Shown: piece after piece, positions 37,653-46,486 of the stretch
How positions within the stretch are numbered: the first letter of the stretch is position 1
Layout of the letters: each line of letters opens with the position of its first letter
The notes under the pieces: generated by a model
What the model was told of the DNA's origin: nothing
The model's input: the letters and a program-made list of their open reading frames with translations, nothing else
Database searches by the model: none
Program-made: the position numbers and the translations under genes
From: Streptomyces sp. V3I7
Lineage (GTDB): Bacteria > Actinomycetota > Actinomycetes > Streptomycetales > Streptomycetaceae
Direction: 5' to 3'
Length of the DNA: 64,000 bases
NCBI RefSeq assembly: GCF_030817495.1
Contig: NZ_JAUSZK010000001.1
Location: 2,273,001 to 2,337,000 of the forward strand

Positions 37653-37688
37653 GAACGGGCCCCGGTATCAAGACACCGGGGCCCGTTC
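37653..37688 (-). terminator. Terminator downstream of tig
   Basis: GAACGGGCCCCGGT / ACCGGGGCCCGTTC, 14-bp perfect stem with an 8-nt loop, 27 bp after the tig stop. Confidence 0.9.
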
Positions 37689-37714
37689 CAGACGCTCAGA
37701 GGGGAGCGGGAGGC

Positions 37715-39103
37715 TCAGGCCTCCGGCTTGTCCTCGGTGGCCTCGACCGTCTCGACGGTCTCGACCGTCTCCGTGGTGGTCTCGGCCTCGTCCTCGTCGG
37801 ACAGGTCGACGACCTCGCCGTTGGTGTCCTTGACCGTGGCGGCCTCGACCACGAGGGCCAGGGCCTTGCCGCGGGCGACCTCGCCGACGAGGAGCGGAAC
37901 CTGGCCGCCCTCGACGACGGCCTGGGCGAACTGGTCGGGGGACATGCCGGAGGAGGCCGCACGCCGCATGAGGTGCTCGGTGAGCTCCTCCTGGTTGACG
38001 TTCAGGTTCTCCTTCTTGACCAGCTCGTCGAGGACAAACTGGGTCTTGATGCCCTTGACCGCGGCGTCGCGGGTCTCGGTGTCGAACTCCTCGGCGGACT
38101 TGCCCTGGATCTCCAGGTACTTGTCGAGGTCCAGACCCATGCGGCCGAGCTGGTGGTGCTCGAGGTTGTGCTTACGGGTGTTGACCTCGTCCTCGAGGAG
38201 CTTCTCGGGGACGGGGACCTCGACCAGCTCGAGCAGCTTGTCCAGCACGCGCTCCTGGGCCTGCGTGGCCTGGTCGTACTGCTTCATGTCGGCGAGGCGC
38301 TTGCGGCTGTCGGCCTTGAGCTCGTCGAGGGTGTCGAACTCGGAGGCGAGCTGCGCGAAGTCGTCGTCCAGCTCCGGCAGTTCGCGCGCGGCGACCTGGG
38401 TGACCTTGACGGTGACCTCGGCCTCCTTGCCGACCGCGGAGCCGCCCTTCAGCTCGGAGGTGAAAGTCGCCTCGGCGCCGGCCTCCAGGCCCTTCACGGC
38501 CTCGTCGATGCCGTCCAGCAGCTCCCCGGAGCCGATGGTGTAGGTGACGCCCTGGGCGACACCGTCCTCGAGGACCTCGCCGTCGACCTTGGCCTCCAGG
38601 TCGATCGTGACGACGTCGCCGTCCTCGGCGGCGCGCTCCACCGGGGAGGTGGACGCGAAGCGCTCGCGGAGCTGCTCGACCGACTTCTCGATGTCCTCGT
38701 CGGTGACCTCGACGGCGTCGACCTCGACCTCGATACCGGAGAAGTCCGGGATCTCGACGGCCGGGCGGATGTCGACCTCGGCGGTGAAGTTCAGCGTCTC
38801 GCCGTCCTTCAGCTCGGTGATGTCGACGTCGGGCTGACCCAGCGGGCTGAGCTCGGCCTCGTTGACCGCCTCGGTGTAGAACTTCGGAAGCGCGTCGTTG
38901 ACGGCCTCCTCGAGCACGGCGCCACGACCGAACCGCTGGTCGATGACCCGGGCGGGGATCTTGCCCTTGCGGAAGCCCTTCACCGTGACCTGCTGGTTGA
39001 TCTTCTTGTACGCCGCGTCGAGGCTGTCCTTGAGCTCCTCGAAGGGCACCTCGACAGTGAGCCGAACCCGGGTCGGGTTCAGGGTCTCCACGGCGCTCTT
39101 CAC
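37715..39103 (-). CDS. tig: Trigger factor
   Basis: 462 residues from GTG 39103 ((V)[19 protein letters not shown]), with AAGGAG 7 nt upstream. The ribosome-binding signature [12 protein letters not shown] is at ~43-54, the PPIase (FKBP-like) domain covers ~150-245 and the C-terminal substrate-cradle arms the rest. Ends with an acidic Thr/Glu tail ([16 protein letters not shown]). It is the ribosome-bound chaperone and prolyl isomerase. The frame extends to 39208 but the extension crosses the region before the tRNA-Pro gene and is not conserved. Confidence 0.96.
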   Translation of the reverse strand: MKSAVETLNPTRVRLTVEVPFEELKDSLDAAYKKINQQVTVKGFRKGKIPARVIDQRFGRGAVLEEAVNDALPKFYTEAVNEAELSPLGQPDVDITELKDGETLNFTAEVDIRPAVEIPDFSGIEVEVDAVEVTDEDIEKSVEQLRERFASTSPVERAAEDGDVVTIDLEAKVDGEVLEDGVAQGVTYTIGSGELLDGIDEAVKGLEAGAEATFTSELKGGSAVGKEAEVTVKVTQVAARELPELDDDFAQLASEFDTLDELKADSRKRLADMKQYDQATQAQERVLDKLLELVEVPVPEKLLEDEVNTRKHNLEHHQLGRMGLDLDKYLEIQGKSAEEFDTETRDAAVKGIKTQFVLDELVKKENLNVNQEELTEHLMRRAASSGMSPDQFAQAVVEGGQVPLLVGEVARGKALALVVEAATVKDTNGEVVDLSDEDEAETTTETVETVETVEATEDKPEA

Positions 39104-39282
39104 GGTTCGGTCTCCTTGTGGCTGACTGCTTGGTTTCGCCGGAGCCAGACAGGTCCGGCGGATCTCGCCGCCCGGAGGAGTTCGTAGGCCGAGTGGGCCA
39201 GGACACACGGGCGCGCAACCTGCATAGTAACCGGAGCGGGTCGGCGCCCCAAAAGGCGACCTTGACGAGCCTTGTCAGCCGG

Positions 39283-39359
39283 TGGTCGGGGTGGCGGGAT
39301 TTGAACCCACGGCCTTCCGCTCCCAAAGCGGACGCGCTACCAAGCTGCGCCACACCCCG
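39283..39359 (-). tRNA. tRNA-Pro (anticodon TGG)
   Basis: 77 nt on the minus strand with CCA encoded. Acceptor CGGGGTG/CACCCCG, D-arm GCGC..GCGC type, anticodon loop CTTTGGG (TGG at 39323-39325) and T-arm GTGGG-TTTGAAT-CCCGC are all visible. Confidence 0.95.
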
Positions 39360-39527
39360 TCTGGTGCGACACGTAGGGTACATGCCCGCAGACGGTGCGG
39401 CCGCCGCTTTCCCGGGGCCGTGAGAGCCGCGGTGCGGCGAGCCGGGAACCGGGGTGTGCGGCGAGCGCCCGCGACCCGCTACGATGCGTCGTGTGCCGCG
39501 GTCACGCGACCTGCCGGTACGCCGCAT

Positions 39528-39598
39528 GCGGGCGTAGCTCAATGGTAGAGCCCTAGTCTTCCAAACTAGCTACGCGGGTTCGATTCCCGTCGCCCGCT
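39528..39598 (+). tRNA. tRNA-Gly (anticodon TCC)
   Basis: 71 nt: acceptor GCGGGCG/CGCCCGC, D-arm GCTC..GAGC, anticodon stem CTAGT/ACTAG with loop CTTCCAA (TCC at 39560-39562), T-arm GCGGG-TTCGATT-CCCGT. CCA not encoded. Followed by the terminator 39610-39641. Confidence 0.95.
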
Positions 39599-39609
39599 CT
39601 GTACGGCCG

Positions 39610-39641
39610 AGGGGCCCGGTTCATCTGCGAACCGGGTCCTT
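39610..39641 (+). terminator. Terminator after tRNA-Gly
   Basis: AGGGGCCCGGTTC ... GAACCGGGTCCTT, 11-13 bp stem with a 6-nt loop (one G-T/A mismatch). Confidence 0.75.
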
Positions 39642-39673
39642 CCGCATTTCGATCATCTTCGATCACTCATCGC

Positions 39674-39877
39674 TCAGAAGCTGATCGAATTGATCGTCTC
39701 GGCTATGGAGTTCATGAACCGGTTGATGGACGGGGCCATGCCGGTCGAAGCGAGGAAGAACCCGAAGAGCACCGCGACGATCGCCGGGCCGGCCTTGATG
39801 CTCCCCCCTCGGATCAGCACCACAAGGATGATCGCCAACAGCAGCACCACGGACAGTGAAATGGCCACACTGATCAC
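39674..39877 (-). CDS. Small conserved membrane protein of unknown function
   Basis: 67 residues from GTG 39877: ISVAISLSVVLLLAIILVVL forms one TM segment, then RGGSIKAGPAIVAVLFGFFLAS a second, ending GMAPSINRFMNSIAETINSISF. Short two-TM proteins with this IRGGSIKAGPA pattern are widespread in Streptomyces, often near mobile or developmental genes. The ribosome binding site is weak (GAGGGT). Nothing is known of its function. Confidence 0.72.
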   Translation of the reverse strand: MISVAISLSVVLLLAIILVVLIRGGSIKAGPAIVAVLFGFFLASTGMAPSINRFMNSIAETINSISF

Positions 39878-40340
39878 ACCCTCGGTCGGTCCGCTCTCCC
39901 GGCCCTGAGGCGCACCACCGCGCCCCCGCCAGAGTCATCGTGCCACCAACTCGGCTGCTGTATGCGGCCCGTGACAGATCGTTGGCCATCGGTTGGGGCG
40001 CCGCGGCGCGCCGGGCGCCAACCGCCGTGCGCCGCAAGGAAATTCGAGGACCCACCCACAGGGATCACGGTCGGGAATTGTGTGACTTCGTTTCCGTGTC
40101 CACACAACCTGTTCGCAGGTAATTCGAATTGACGGCGCGGGGCGCCACCTTATGCACCAATTAGTCCGGATAGATCGGTACATCGAGGGCGCTGTACGAC
40201 CCGTGATGGCCCGTGATGTGCCGACCCTCACATATGCAGAGATCCCGACTTCATCGAATTTCCGGGTGATCCCGGACCTTAAACCTGGAATGACGTCGGA
40301 GGTTTTCCCAAATCCTCAGGGCGACGCTAGGGTGCCTGAG
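39878..40340. other. Gene-poor region before the acyltransferase
   Basis: 463 bp of visibly lower G+C. No convincing gene: the short ORFs on either strand lack conserved features. A palindrome-like AATTCGAATT occurs near 40120. It probably contains the promoters of the small membrane gene and of the acyltransferase. Confidence 0.45.
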
Positions 40341-41552
40341 ATGTTTGAAGCCGCCTCGTCCCCCGGCCAGAACCGAAGTCCACTCCCACCGGCGCAGCAG
40401 CCGGCCGACGGAGTGCCCTCCCCGCGTACCCCGCTGAGTACGCAGAAGCGAGTGCCACAGCCGGACAGACCGGGCAAGCAGCGCGACGCCTTCTTCGACA
40501 ACGCCAAGTACCTGGCGATCGTGCTCGTGGCCGTCGGCCACTTCTGGGAGCCGCTGAAGGGCGACAGCCGCGCCCTCAGGGCCGCGTACGACGTGGTGTA
40601 CACCTTCCACATGCCGGCGTTCATAATCATCTCCGGCTACTTCTCCCGCAGCTTCGACATGCGGCCGGACCGGCTCAAGCGGCTGATCACCGGCGTGGCG
40701 GTGCCGTACCTGATCTTCGAGGCGGCGTACTCGCTGTTCCAGCGCTTCGGGGCGCCGGACCCGGGCCAGCACCTGACGCTGCTGGACCCCATGTACCTGA
40801 CGTGGTTCCTGTGCGCGCTGTTCGTCTGGCGGCTGATCACGCCGATCCTGAAGGTCGTGCGCTGGCCGCTGCCGCTCGCGCTCGGCATCGCCATGCTGGG
40901 CACCGTCTGCCCGGGCGTCGGCAACGACCTGGACATGCAGCGGGTCCTGCAGTTCCTGCCGTGCTTCGTTCTGGGCCTGTGCCTCAAGCCCGAGCACTTC
41001 AAGCTGGTGCGCCGCCGCTCGATGCGGATCGCCGCGGTGCCGGTGTTCGCCGCCGCGCTGGTGTTCGCCTACTGGGCGGCGCCGCGGATGACCACCGCCT
41101 GGTTCTACCGCCGTGACTCGGCGCCGGAGCTGGGGGCGCCCTGGTGGACCGGTCCGATCATGACGCTGGCCCTCTTCGGTTGCTCCGTGGTGCTGACCGC
41201 CTGCTTCTTCGCCTGGGTGCCGGGCCGCAAGATGTGGTTCACGGCGCTGGGCGCGGGCACGCTCTACGGCTACCTGCTGCACGGCTTCCTGCGGAAGGCC
41301 GGCGAGTACCAGGGCTGGTTCGACCACCCCTGGCTGCACACCCACTTCGGCATCGTCCTGACGACCGTCCTCGCGGCCGCCGCGGTCACCCTGCTGTGCA
41401 CCTCGCCCGTGCAGCGCGTGTTCCGGTTCGCGATGGAGCCGAAGATGGACTGGGCGTTCAAGAAGGACCCCGTCGAGATCGCCCGCGAGCGAGAGAAGCG
41501 CGAGATGCGGGAGAAGCAGACGAGCGCGGTACGGGAGACCGTCAGCGCGTAA
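40341..41552 (+). CDS. Acyltransferase family membrane protein (OafA/OpgC-type)
   Basis: 403 residues from ATG 40341 (MFEAASSPGQN), the ATG nearest to where coding bias begins; AGGG lies ~9 nt before it. An in-frame ATG at 40290 or the open frame to 40152 are alternatives. After a ~60-residue Pro-rich cytoplasmic leader, the acyltransferase-3 signature appears: RDAFFDNAKYLAIVLVAVGH, with FHMPAFIIISGYF. About ten TM segments follow. The C terminus is a charged helix (EREKREMREKQTS). Family members transfer acyl groups to extracellular glycans or lipids. The donor and acceptor are unknown. Confidence 0.82.
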   Translation: MFEAASSPGQNRSPLPPAQQPADGVPSPRTPLSTQKRVPQPDRPGKQRDAFFDNAKYLAIVLVAVGHFWEPLKGDSRALRAAYDVVYTFHMPAFIIISGYFSRSFDMRPDRLKRLITGVAVPYLIFEAAYSLFQRFGAPDPGQHLTLLDPMYLTWFLCALFVWRLITPILKVVRWPLPLALGIAMLGTVCPGVGNDLDMQRVLQFLPCFVLGLCLKPEHFKLVRRRSMRIAAVPVFAAALVFAYWAAPRMTTAWFYRRDSAPELGAPWWTGPIMTLALFGCSVVLTACFFAWVPGRKMWFTALGAGTLYGYLLHGFLRKAGEYQGWFDHPWLHTHFGIVLTTVLAAAAVTLLCTSPVQRVFRFAMEPKMDWAFKKDPVEIAREREKREMREKQTSAVRETVSA

Positions 41553-41586
41553 CCCCCCGCGTCCGGTCCGGACCGGGACGTACGGC

Positions 41587-42042
41587 TCAGACAGGGAGGC
41601 CGAGAAGTGCACGCATCCGCGTGTACTTCTCGGCCAATCGCGTTCTTACGGGGGCTTCCAGGACCGCCAGGCGCGCGGGGTCGGCGTTGTGCGCCAGGTC
41701 GGCCTCCTTCACCAGCAGCGCGCCCGGGACGGCGAGGATGCGGCGCGCGTACGCCTCCGGCTCCTCCCCCGGCCGCTTGGTGAGAGCGAGGACGATGTCC
41801 TTCGTGCGCCGGCTCAGGGCGGCCCGGCCGAGCCACTCCTCGGTGAGCGCGTCGTCCTCGACGGCGTCGTGCAGCCAGGCCGCCGCGATCTGCTCCGCGT
41901 CGCCGCCGCGGGCGCGCACGCCCTCCGCGACGGCCTGAAGATGCTCGGCGTACGGGCGGGCCGCCTTGTCCGTCTGCCCGGCATGGGCGGCGCGGGCGAG
42001 GGCCTCGATCTCGGCCAGGGTCAGCCGGGGCTTCTCGGTCAT
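41587..42042 (-). CDS. HD-domain metal-dependent phosphohydrolase
   Basis: 151 residues, start MTEKPRLTLAEIEALARAAH. The HD motif is AAAWLHDAVEDDA (about residues 53-65), followed by KEADLAHNADP, giving the His/His-Asp/Asp metal ligands of RelA/SpoT-type HD hydrolases; the N-terminal AHAGQTDKAARPYAEH is the first His region. This may hydrolyse nucleotides such as (p)ppGpp-related molecules, but the substrate is unknown. It follows the SpoIIE phosphatase gene on the same strand (31-bp gap). Confidence 0.85.
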   Translation of the reverse strand: MTEKPRLTLAEIEALARAAHAGQTDKAARPYAEHLQAVAEGVRARGGDAEQIAAAWLHDAVEDDALTEEWLGRAALSRRTKDIVLALTKRPGEEPEAYARRILAVPGALLVKEADLAHNADPARLAVLEAPVRTRLAEKYTRMRALLGLPV

Positions 42043-42073
42043 CGCCCCAGTGTGGCGTGCGAACGGCTCGGGA

Positions 42074-43252
42074 TCAGCGCACGATCGCGGCCGACGGGCC
42101 CTCGCGGCAGATCAGCAGCAGTGCCCGGTCGTCGTTGACGTCCTTGGCGACCGCCTCGATCAGATGCCAGGCGGCGCCCGCGAAGCCGCCGGCGACGTAC
42201 CGGTCGGCCTCCCCGGTGAGCCGGTCGATGCCCTCGACGATGTCGCGGTCGGATGTCTCCACCAGGCCGTCCGTGAACAGCATCAGGACGTCGCCGGGGC
42301 GCAGCGAGCCCTTGACCGGGTCGAACTGGGCGCCGTCGTACACGCCGAGCAGCGGGCCCTCGGCGGCCTTCTCCTCCCAGCGGCCGCTGCCCGCGTTCAG
42401 CTGGAGACCCGGCGGATGGCCGGCGGTGTAGAGCTCGTAGTCCCCGGAGTCGAGGTCGAGGACGAGGTGGATCGAGGTGGCGAAGCCCTCGTCCCAGTCC
42501 TGGCGGAGCAGGTAGCCGTTGGCGGCCGGCAGGAACGCGTGCGGGGGCAGCGAGCCCAGCAGGCCGCCGAACGCGCCCGACAGCAGCAGCGCCCGCGAGC
42601 CCGCGTCCATGCCCTTGCCGGAGACGTCGGTGAGGACGACCTCCAGCGTGCGGCCGCCGTTGGTCCGGGCCGCGACCACGAAGTCGCCGGAGAAGGACTG
42701 GCCGCCCGCGGGCCTGAGCGCCATCTCGCGGTGCCAGCCCCGCGGCAGCGTGGGCAGTTCGCTCTGTACGCGGATCCGCTCGCGCAGGTCGAAGAGCATG
42801 GTGCCGCCGCGCCGCCAGGGCACACCGACGCGGCTGCGGAACTGGGCGGTGAGCAGCCCGAAGAGGCCACAGGCGGCGACCACCAGGACCACACCGGGCG
42901 TCACCCGGGCGGGACCCTCGGTGTACGGGCCGAGTTGGACCGACTCCACGATCAGCGCGGTCGCCGCCGTCGCGTACAGCCCGAGCAGGCTGGCCGGGCG
43001 CAGCAGCAGCCCGCCGGCGACGACCGGCAGCACCAGCGTGGCCGGTGCGCACCACACCGGGTCGGCGAGGGTCACGGCCGCCAGCACCGGGATCATGAGC
43101 AGCAGGCCGGTCAGGGCGATCCAGTCCGAGCCGTCGCCGCGGAAGTAGTCCACGGCGCTTCTGCGCACGCCGACGCGGGCCCGGTGCCACTGCATCTTCC
43201 ACCGGGCCGTGAACGTCTCGGCCTTCCCGCGCCGTTCTCGTGCTGCTGCCAT
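42074..43252 (-). CDS. SpoIIE-type PP2C serine phosphatase with N-terminal membrane domain
   Basis: 392 residues. Residues ~40-150 hold about four TM segments. The PPM/SpoIIE phosphatase domain follows: GQSFSGDFVVAA (D-box, ~185-196), LTDVSGKGMDAGS (~215-227), YTAGHPPGLQL (~285), DVLMLFTDGLVET (~335), with a terminal DDRALLLI motif. Such phosphatases dephosphorylate anti-anti-sigma factors, activating stress or developmental sigma factors; no cognate gene is adjacent. The start ATG 43252 with a basic leader is consistent. Confidence 0.92.
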   Translation of the reverse strand: MAAARERRGKAETFTARWKMQWHRARVGVRRSAVDYFRGDGSDWIALTGLLLMIPVLAAVTLADPVWCAPATLVLPVVAGGLLLRPASLLGLYATAATALIVESVQLGPYTEGPARVTPGVVLVVAACGLFGLLTAQFRSRVGVPWRRGGTMLFDLRERIRVQSELPTLPRGWHREMALRPAGGQSFSGDFVVAARTNGGRTLEVVLTDVSGKGMDAGSRALLLSGAFGGLLGSLPPHAFLPAANGYLLRQDWDEGFATSIHLVLDLDSGDYELYTAGHPPGLQLNAGSGRWEEKAAEGPLLGVYDGAQFDPVKGSLRPGDVLMLFTDGLVETSDRDIVEGIDRLTGEADRYVAGGFAGAAWHLIEAVAKDVNDDRALLLICREGPSAAIVR

Positions 43253-43413
43253 TAGTTCGGGACCCTATCCATCGGACCGGCCGCTTGGCACGGGAGGTCC
43301 CACTTGTCCCCCGTGCGGTGCGGACTTCACAGTGAACTTCACGTGGCACCCTCGCGCTGCCGTCCGGCGGAAATTCGCTGGCTCCGCTCCACAGGCGCTG
43401 ATAGGCATGGCGC

Positions 43414-44655
43414 ATGGCGACTGAGCACGGGACCGGGCCGCGGGTGCTGCGGCCCGAGGAGTGGGACCGCTGGTACGAGAACCTGGTCCGTGCCTTCGGC
43501 GGCGGTCCGGGCTCCCCCGAGGAGCGTGAACTCGACCGCTCACTCACCGAGTTCGACCGTACCCTGGCCGTCTGGGACGGGGACGTGTGCGTGGGGACGG
43601 CGGGCGCCTTCGGATTCCGGATGACCGTGCCGGGCGGCGCCCTGGTGCCCGCGGCCGGGGTCACGATGGTCAGCGTGGCCGCCACGCACCGGCGGCGCGG
43701 GGTGCTGACCTCGATGATGCGGCGTCAGCTCGACGACGTACGCGGCTGGGGTGAGCCGCTCGCGGTGCTGACCGCCTCCGAGCCCGCGATCTACGGCCGC
43801 TTCGGCTACGGCGCCGCGACCTACCGGCTCGGCGCCGAGATCGACACGAGCCGGGTGACCCTGGCCCGGCCCGCCGGCACCGACGACGTACGCCTGAGGT
43901 ACGCGGCGCCCGCCGACGTCCTCGATGAGTGTGAGGCGGTGTACGCCGCCCTGGTGCCGCGCCGGCCGGGGATGCTGGCCCGGCAGCCGGGCTGGGAGCG
44001 GGTCGGGCTGAACGACCCGGAGAGCCGCCGGGGCGGGGCGTCACCGTTGCAGTGCGTGCTGGCCGAGCGGGACGGCGCGGTCACCGGGTACGCCCGCTAC
44101 CGCACCCGGCTCGGCTGGGGCGCGAGCGGGCACGACGGCACGGTGACCCTGGAGGAACTGGCCGCGCTGGACCCGGCGTCGGACGCCGCGCTGTGGGGGT
44201 TCCTGTGCGGCATCGACCTGATGTCGACGCTGACGGTGCGCGGGCGGCCGGTGGACGACGCCTGGCAGTACCTGGTCTCCGACATCCGGCGCTGCCGGCC
44301 GACGCTGCGGGACGACTGTCATCTGCGGCTCGTTGACGTGGGCGCGGCGCTTCAGGCGCGTACCTACCAGGCGCCGGTGGACGTCGTGTTGGAGGTGGAG
44401 GACGCCTTCTGCCCCTGGAACACGGGGCGTTGGCGGCTGAGCGGCGACACCAAGGGCGCGTCGTGCGGGCGTACCGAGGAGGCGGCCGATCTCGCCCTGT
44501 CCGTACGGGAGTTGGGCACGGCCTACCTCGGCGGGGTGTCGCTGCTGTCGCTGGCTCGTGCCGGACTGGTGCGGGAGCTGCGGCCGGGGGCGCTGGCGGA
44601 GGCGTCGGTGGCGTTCGGTTCGCCGGTGGCGCCCTGGCTGCCGCACGGCTTCTAG
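43414..44655 (+). CDS. Eis-like GNAT acetyltransferase
   Basis: 413 residues from ATG 43414. The N-terminal GNAT fold carries the acetyl-CoA motif AGVTMVSVAATHRRRGVLTSMM (V-x4-R-R-G-x-[LV], ~80-105). A second, degenerate GNAT half and an SCP2-like C-terminal domain follow, ending PWLPHGF-COOH as in Eis, where the C-terminal carboxylate acts in the active site. Family: multi-site N-acetylation of aminoglycosides or other amines; the substrate is unknown. Its stop TAG is the edge of the MITE-like element, which begins at 44652. Confidence 0.88.
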   Translation: MATEHGTGPRVLRPEEWDRWYENLVRAFGGGPGSPEERELDRSLTEFDRTLAVWDGDVCVGTAGAFGFRMTVPGGALVPAAGVTMVSVAATHRRRGVLTSMMRRQLDDVRGWGEPLAVLTASEPAIYGRFGYGAATYRLGAEIDTSRVTLARPAGTDDVRLRYAAPADVLDECEAVYAALVPRRPGMLARQPGWERVGLNDPESRRGGASPLQCVLAERDGAVTGYARYRTRLGWGASGHDGTVTLEELAALDPASDAALWGFLCGIDLMSTLTVRGRPVDDAWQYLVSDIRRCRPTLRDDCHLRLVDVGAALQARTYQAPVDVVLEVEDAFCPWNTGRWRLSGDTKGASCGRTEEAADLALSVRELGTAYLGGVSLLSLARAGLVRELRPGALAEASVAFGSPVAPWLPHGF

Positions 44656-44877
44656 GGTCTGTCGTTTGGATCAGGCCGGCTGTGAGGTGCGGTACTTCTC
44701 GACCGACCCGAGCGGGGTCTGGTGCGTGCAGCTGCAAGGCGGAGGAGGGCGTCAACGCGATGGGGGTCCCCCCGCGCGAGCGGAGCCGAGCGTGGGGGAG
44801 TTGGCAACCGACGACAACGCGGCAGATGTGCGTGCCAGACCCCGCGACGCCGGGATGATCCAAACGACAGGCCCTAG
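44652..44877. mobile_element. MITE-like element with 22-bp terminal inverted repeats
   Basis: Left end 44652-44673 begins CTAGGGTCTGTCGTTTGG and right end 44856-44877 is its inverse complement (TGATCCAAACGACAGG...CCTAG) with one mismatch; total 226 bp. Sub-terminal CGGGGTCTGG motifs are also inverted, and the centre (44770-44805) has a GC-rich inverted block. No transposase ORF. The outer CTAG could be a target duplication. It lies between convergent eis-like and Nei-like genes. Confidence 0.75.
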
Positions 44878-44902
44878 GGGTTTCTCGGGGATTGCCGGGG
44901 CG

Positions 44903-45712
44903 TCAGCCCTTCTGGCAGGCCGGGCACCAGAAGAGGTTGCGGGCGGCGAGGCCCGCGGTGCGGATCTCGGTGCCGCACAGATGGCAGGGCAGCGTGGCCC
45001 GGCGGTAGACGTACACCTCGCCGCCGTGGTCGTCGACGCGCGGCGGGCGTCCCATCGCCTCCGGCGTGTGCTCGGGGCGGACGGTGTCGATCCGGTTGAG
45101 GCGGACGCCCTCACGCATGAGCAGGGCCAGGTCGGCCCAGATCGCGTCCCACTCGGCGGGGCTGATGTCCCGGCCGGGACGGTACGGGTCGATGCCGTGC
45201 CGGAAGAGGACCTCGGCGCGGTAGACGTTGCCGACGCCCGCGATGACCTTCTGGTCCATGAGCAGGGCGGCGATCGACGTACGGCTGCGGCGGATCCTGG
45301 CGTAGGCGGCCGCCGGGTCGGGGTCGGGGCGCAGTGGGTCGGGGCCGAGGCGGTCGTGGACCGCGCGCTTGTCGGCGTCCGTGATCAGGGCGCAGGTGGT
45401 GGGGCCGCGCAGGTCGACGTACGACGTGGTGTTGGCGAGCCGGAGGCGGACGGTGTCGGTGGGCGGCGGCGCGGGGGCGTCGCCGAAGCCGACCTTGCCG
45501 AAGAGGCCGAGGTGGATGTGCACCCACTCGCCGTCCCGGAAGCCGAGGAAGAGGTGCTTGCCGTGGGCCTCGGTCCGGGTGAGCTCCGCGCCGTCGAGCA
45601 GGACCGCGGCGGCGGAGAACTTGCCCTGGGGACTGGTGACACGGGCAGCCGTACCGGCGAAGCGGTCGGCGTAGTCCGAGGCCAGCCGGTGGATGGTGTG
45701 CCCCTCTGGCAC
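44903..45712 (-). CDS. Fpg/Nei-family DNA glycosylase
   Basis: 269 residues opening MPEGHTIHRLA: Pro2 as nucleophile and Glu3 as in Nei2-like actinobacterial enzymes. H2TH region SRTSIAALLMDQKVIAGVGNVYRAE. C-terminal zinc finger CHLCG ... CPAC. It excises oxidised bases in base-excision repair and cleaves the resulting abasic site. Located next to rpiB on the same strand with a 30-bp gap, the usual actinobacterial arrangement. Preceded by the MITE-like element at its 3' side. Confidence 0.93.
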   Translation of the reverse strand: MPEGHTIHRLASDYADRFAGTAARVTSPQGKFSAAAVLLDGAELTRTEAHGKHLFLGFRDGEWVHIHLGLFGKVGFGDAPAPPPTDTVRLRLANTTSYVDLRGPTTCALITDADKRAVHDRLGPDPLRPDPDPAAAYARIRRSRTSIAALLMDQKVIAGVGNVYRAEVLFRHGIDPYRPGRDISPAEWDAIWADLALLMREGVRLNRIDTVRPEHTPEAMGRPPRVDDHGGEVYVYRRATLPCHLCGTEIRTAGLAARNLFWCPACQKG

Positions 45713-45742
45713 GGCGCTCGCCCTTCCAGTCCCCGGCGGCGG

Positions 45743-46231
45743 TCAGTCCTGCTGCGGGTGGTGCGCCGGGATGGGGGGCAGCGCGCCCGTCGTCTCGTAG
45801 TCCGCGAGCATCTCGATGCGGCGGATGTGGCGCTCGTCGCCGGAGAAGGGCGTGCCGAGGAAGGTCTCGACGAACTTGGTCGCCTCCTCCGTGGTGTGCA
45901 TGCGCGCGCCCACGGCCACGACGTTGGCGTCGTTGTGCTGGCGGCCGAGCGCCGCCGTCTCCTCGCTCCAGGCGAGGGCGGCACGGACGCCCTTGACCTT
46001 GTTGGCGGCGATCTGCTCTCCGTTGCCGGAGCCGCCGATCACGATGCCGAGGGAGTCGGGGTCCGCGGCCGTGCGCTCCGCGGCGCGGAGGCAGAACGGC
46101 GGGTAGTCGTCCTGGGCGTCGTAGATGTGCGGGCCGCAGTCGACGGGCTCGTGCCCGGCGGCCTTCAGCCACTCGACGAGGTGGTTCTTGAGTTCGAAGC
46201 CCGCATGGTCGGAGCCGAGGTACACGCGCAT
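45743..46231 (-). CDS. rpiB: Ribose-5-phosphate isomerase B
   Basis: 162 residues from ATG 46231 (MRVYLGSDHAGFELKNHLV). The RpiB active-site sequence DHAGFELK is intact; IGGSGNGEQIAANK carries the phosphate-binding loop (actinobacterial type with Glu in place of the catalytic Cys region). Interconverts ribose-5-phosphate and ribulose-5-phosphate. The open frame reaches 46531, but that part overlaps the next gene's promoter and has no family similarity. No strong ribosome binding site is visible before the ATG. Confidence 0.95.
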   Translation of the reverse strand: MRVYLGSDHAGFELKNHLVEWLKAAGHEPVDCGPHIYDAQDDYPPFCLRAAERTAADPDSLGIVIGGSGNGEQIAANKVKGVRAALAWSEETAALGRQHNDANVVAVGARMHTTEEATKFVETFLGTPFSGDERHIRRIEMLADYETTGALPPIPAHHPQQD

Positions 46232-46486
46232 GATCCGAGTGTGACACGGCACATGGAGGGCGGCAGCCGCGAGTCCGGGGGGCGATATGTGAGTTCCGCC
46301 ATAGAACTTGCCGGGAAGGTGAAGTAACAATCCGGAATCAGAGGTTCCCGGATCCGTTCGCCTCGGATTCACTGAACCACCGCGTACGCCGGGCGCCACG
46401 CCCTGCGTACCAGGACCCGTACACCGCCGTACAACGGCGACCCCCGCTCGTACGGGCCAAGCCCCCGGCGCAAAGGAAATCCGTCC

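Noticed and set aside
39610..40340. Possible integration site beside tRNA-Gly
   Set aside because: No integrase gene and no duplicated tRNA end could be seen in the lower-GC region, so no att site is called.
40251..41612. A 453-codon minus-strand frame opposite the acyltransferase
   Set aside because: Mirror of a membrane protein gene; sequence is His/Arg/Glu/Gln-rich without hydrophobic or domain structure.
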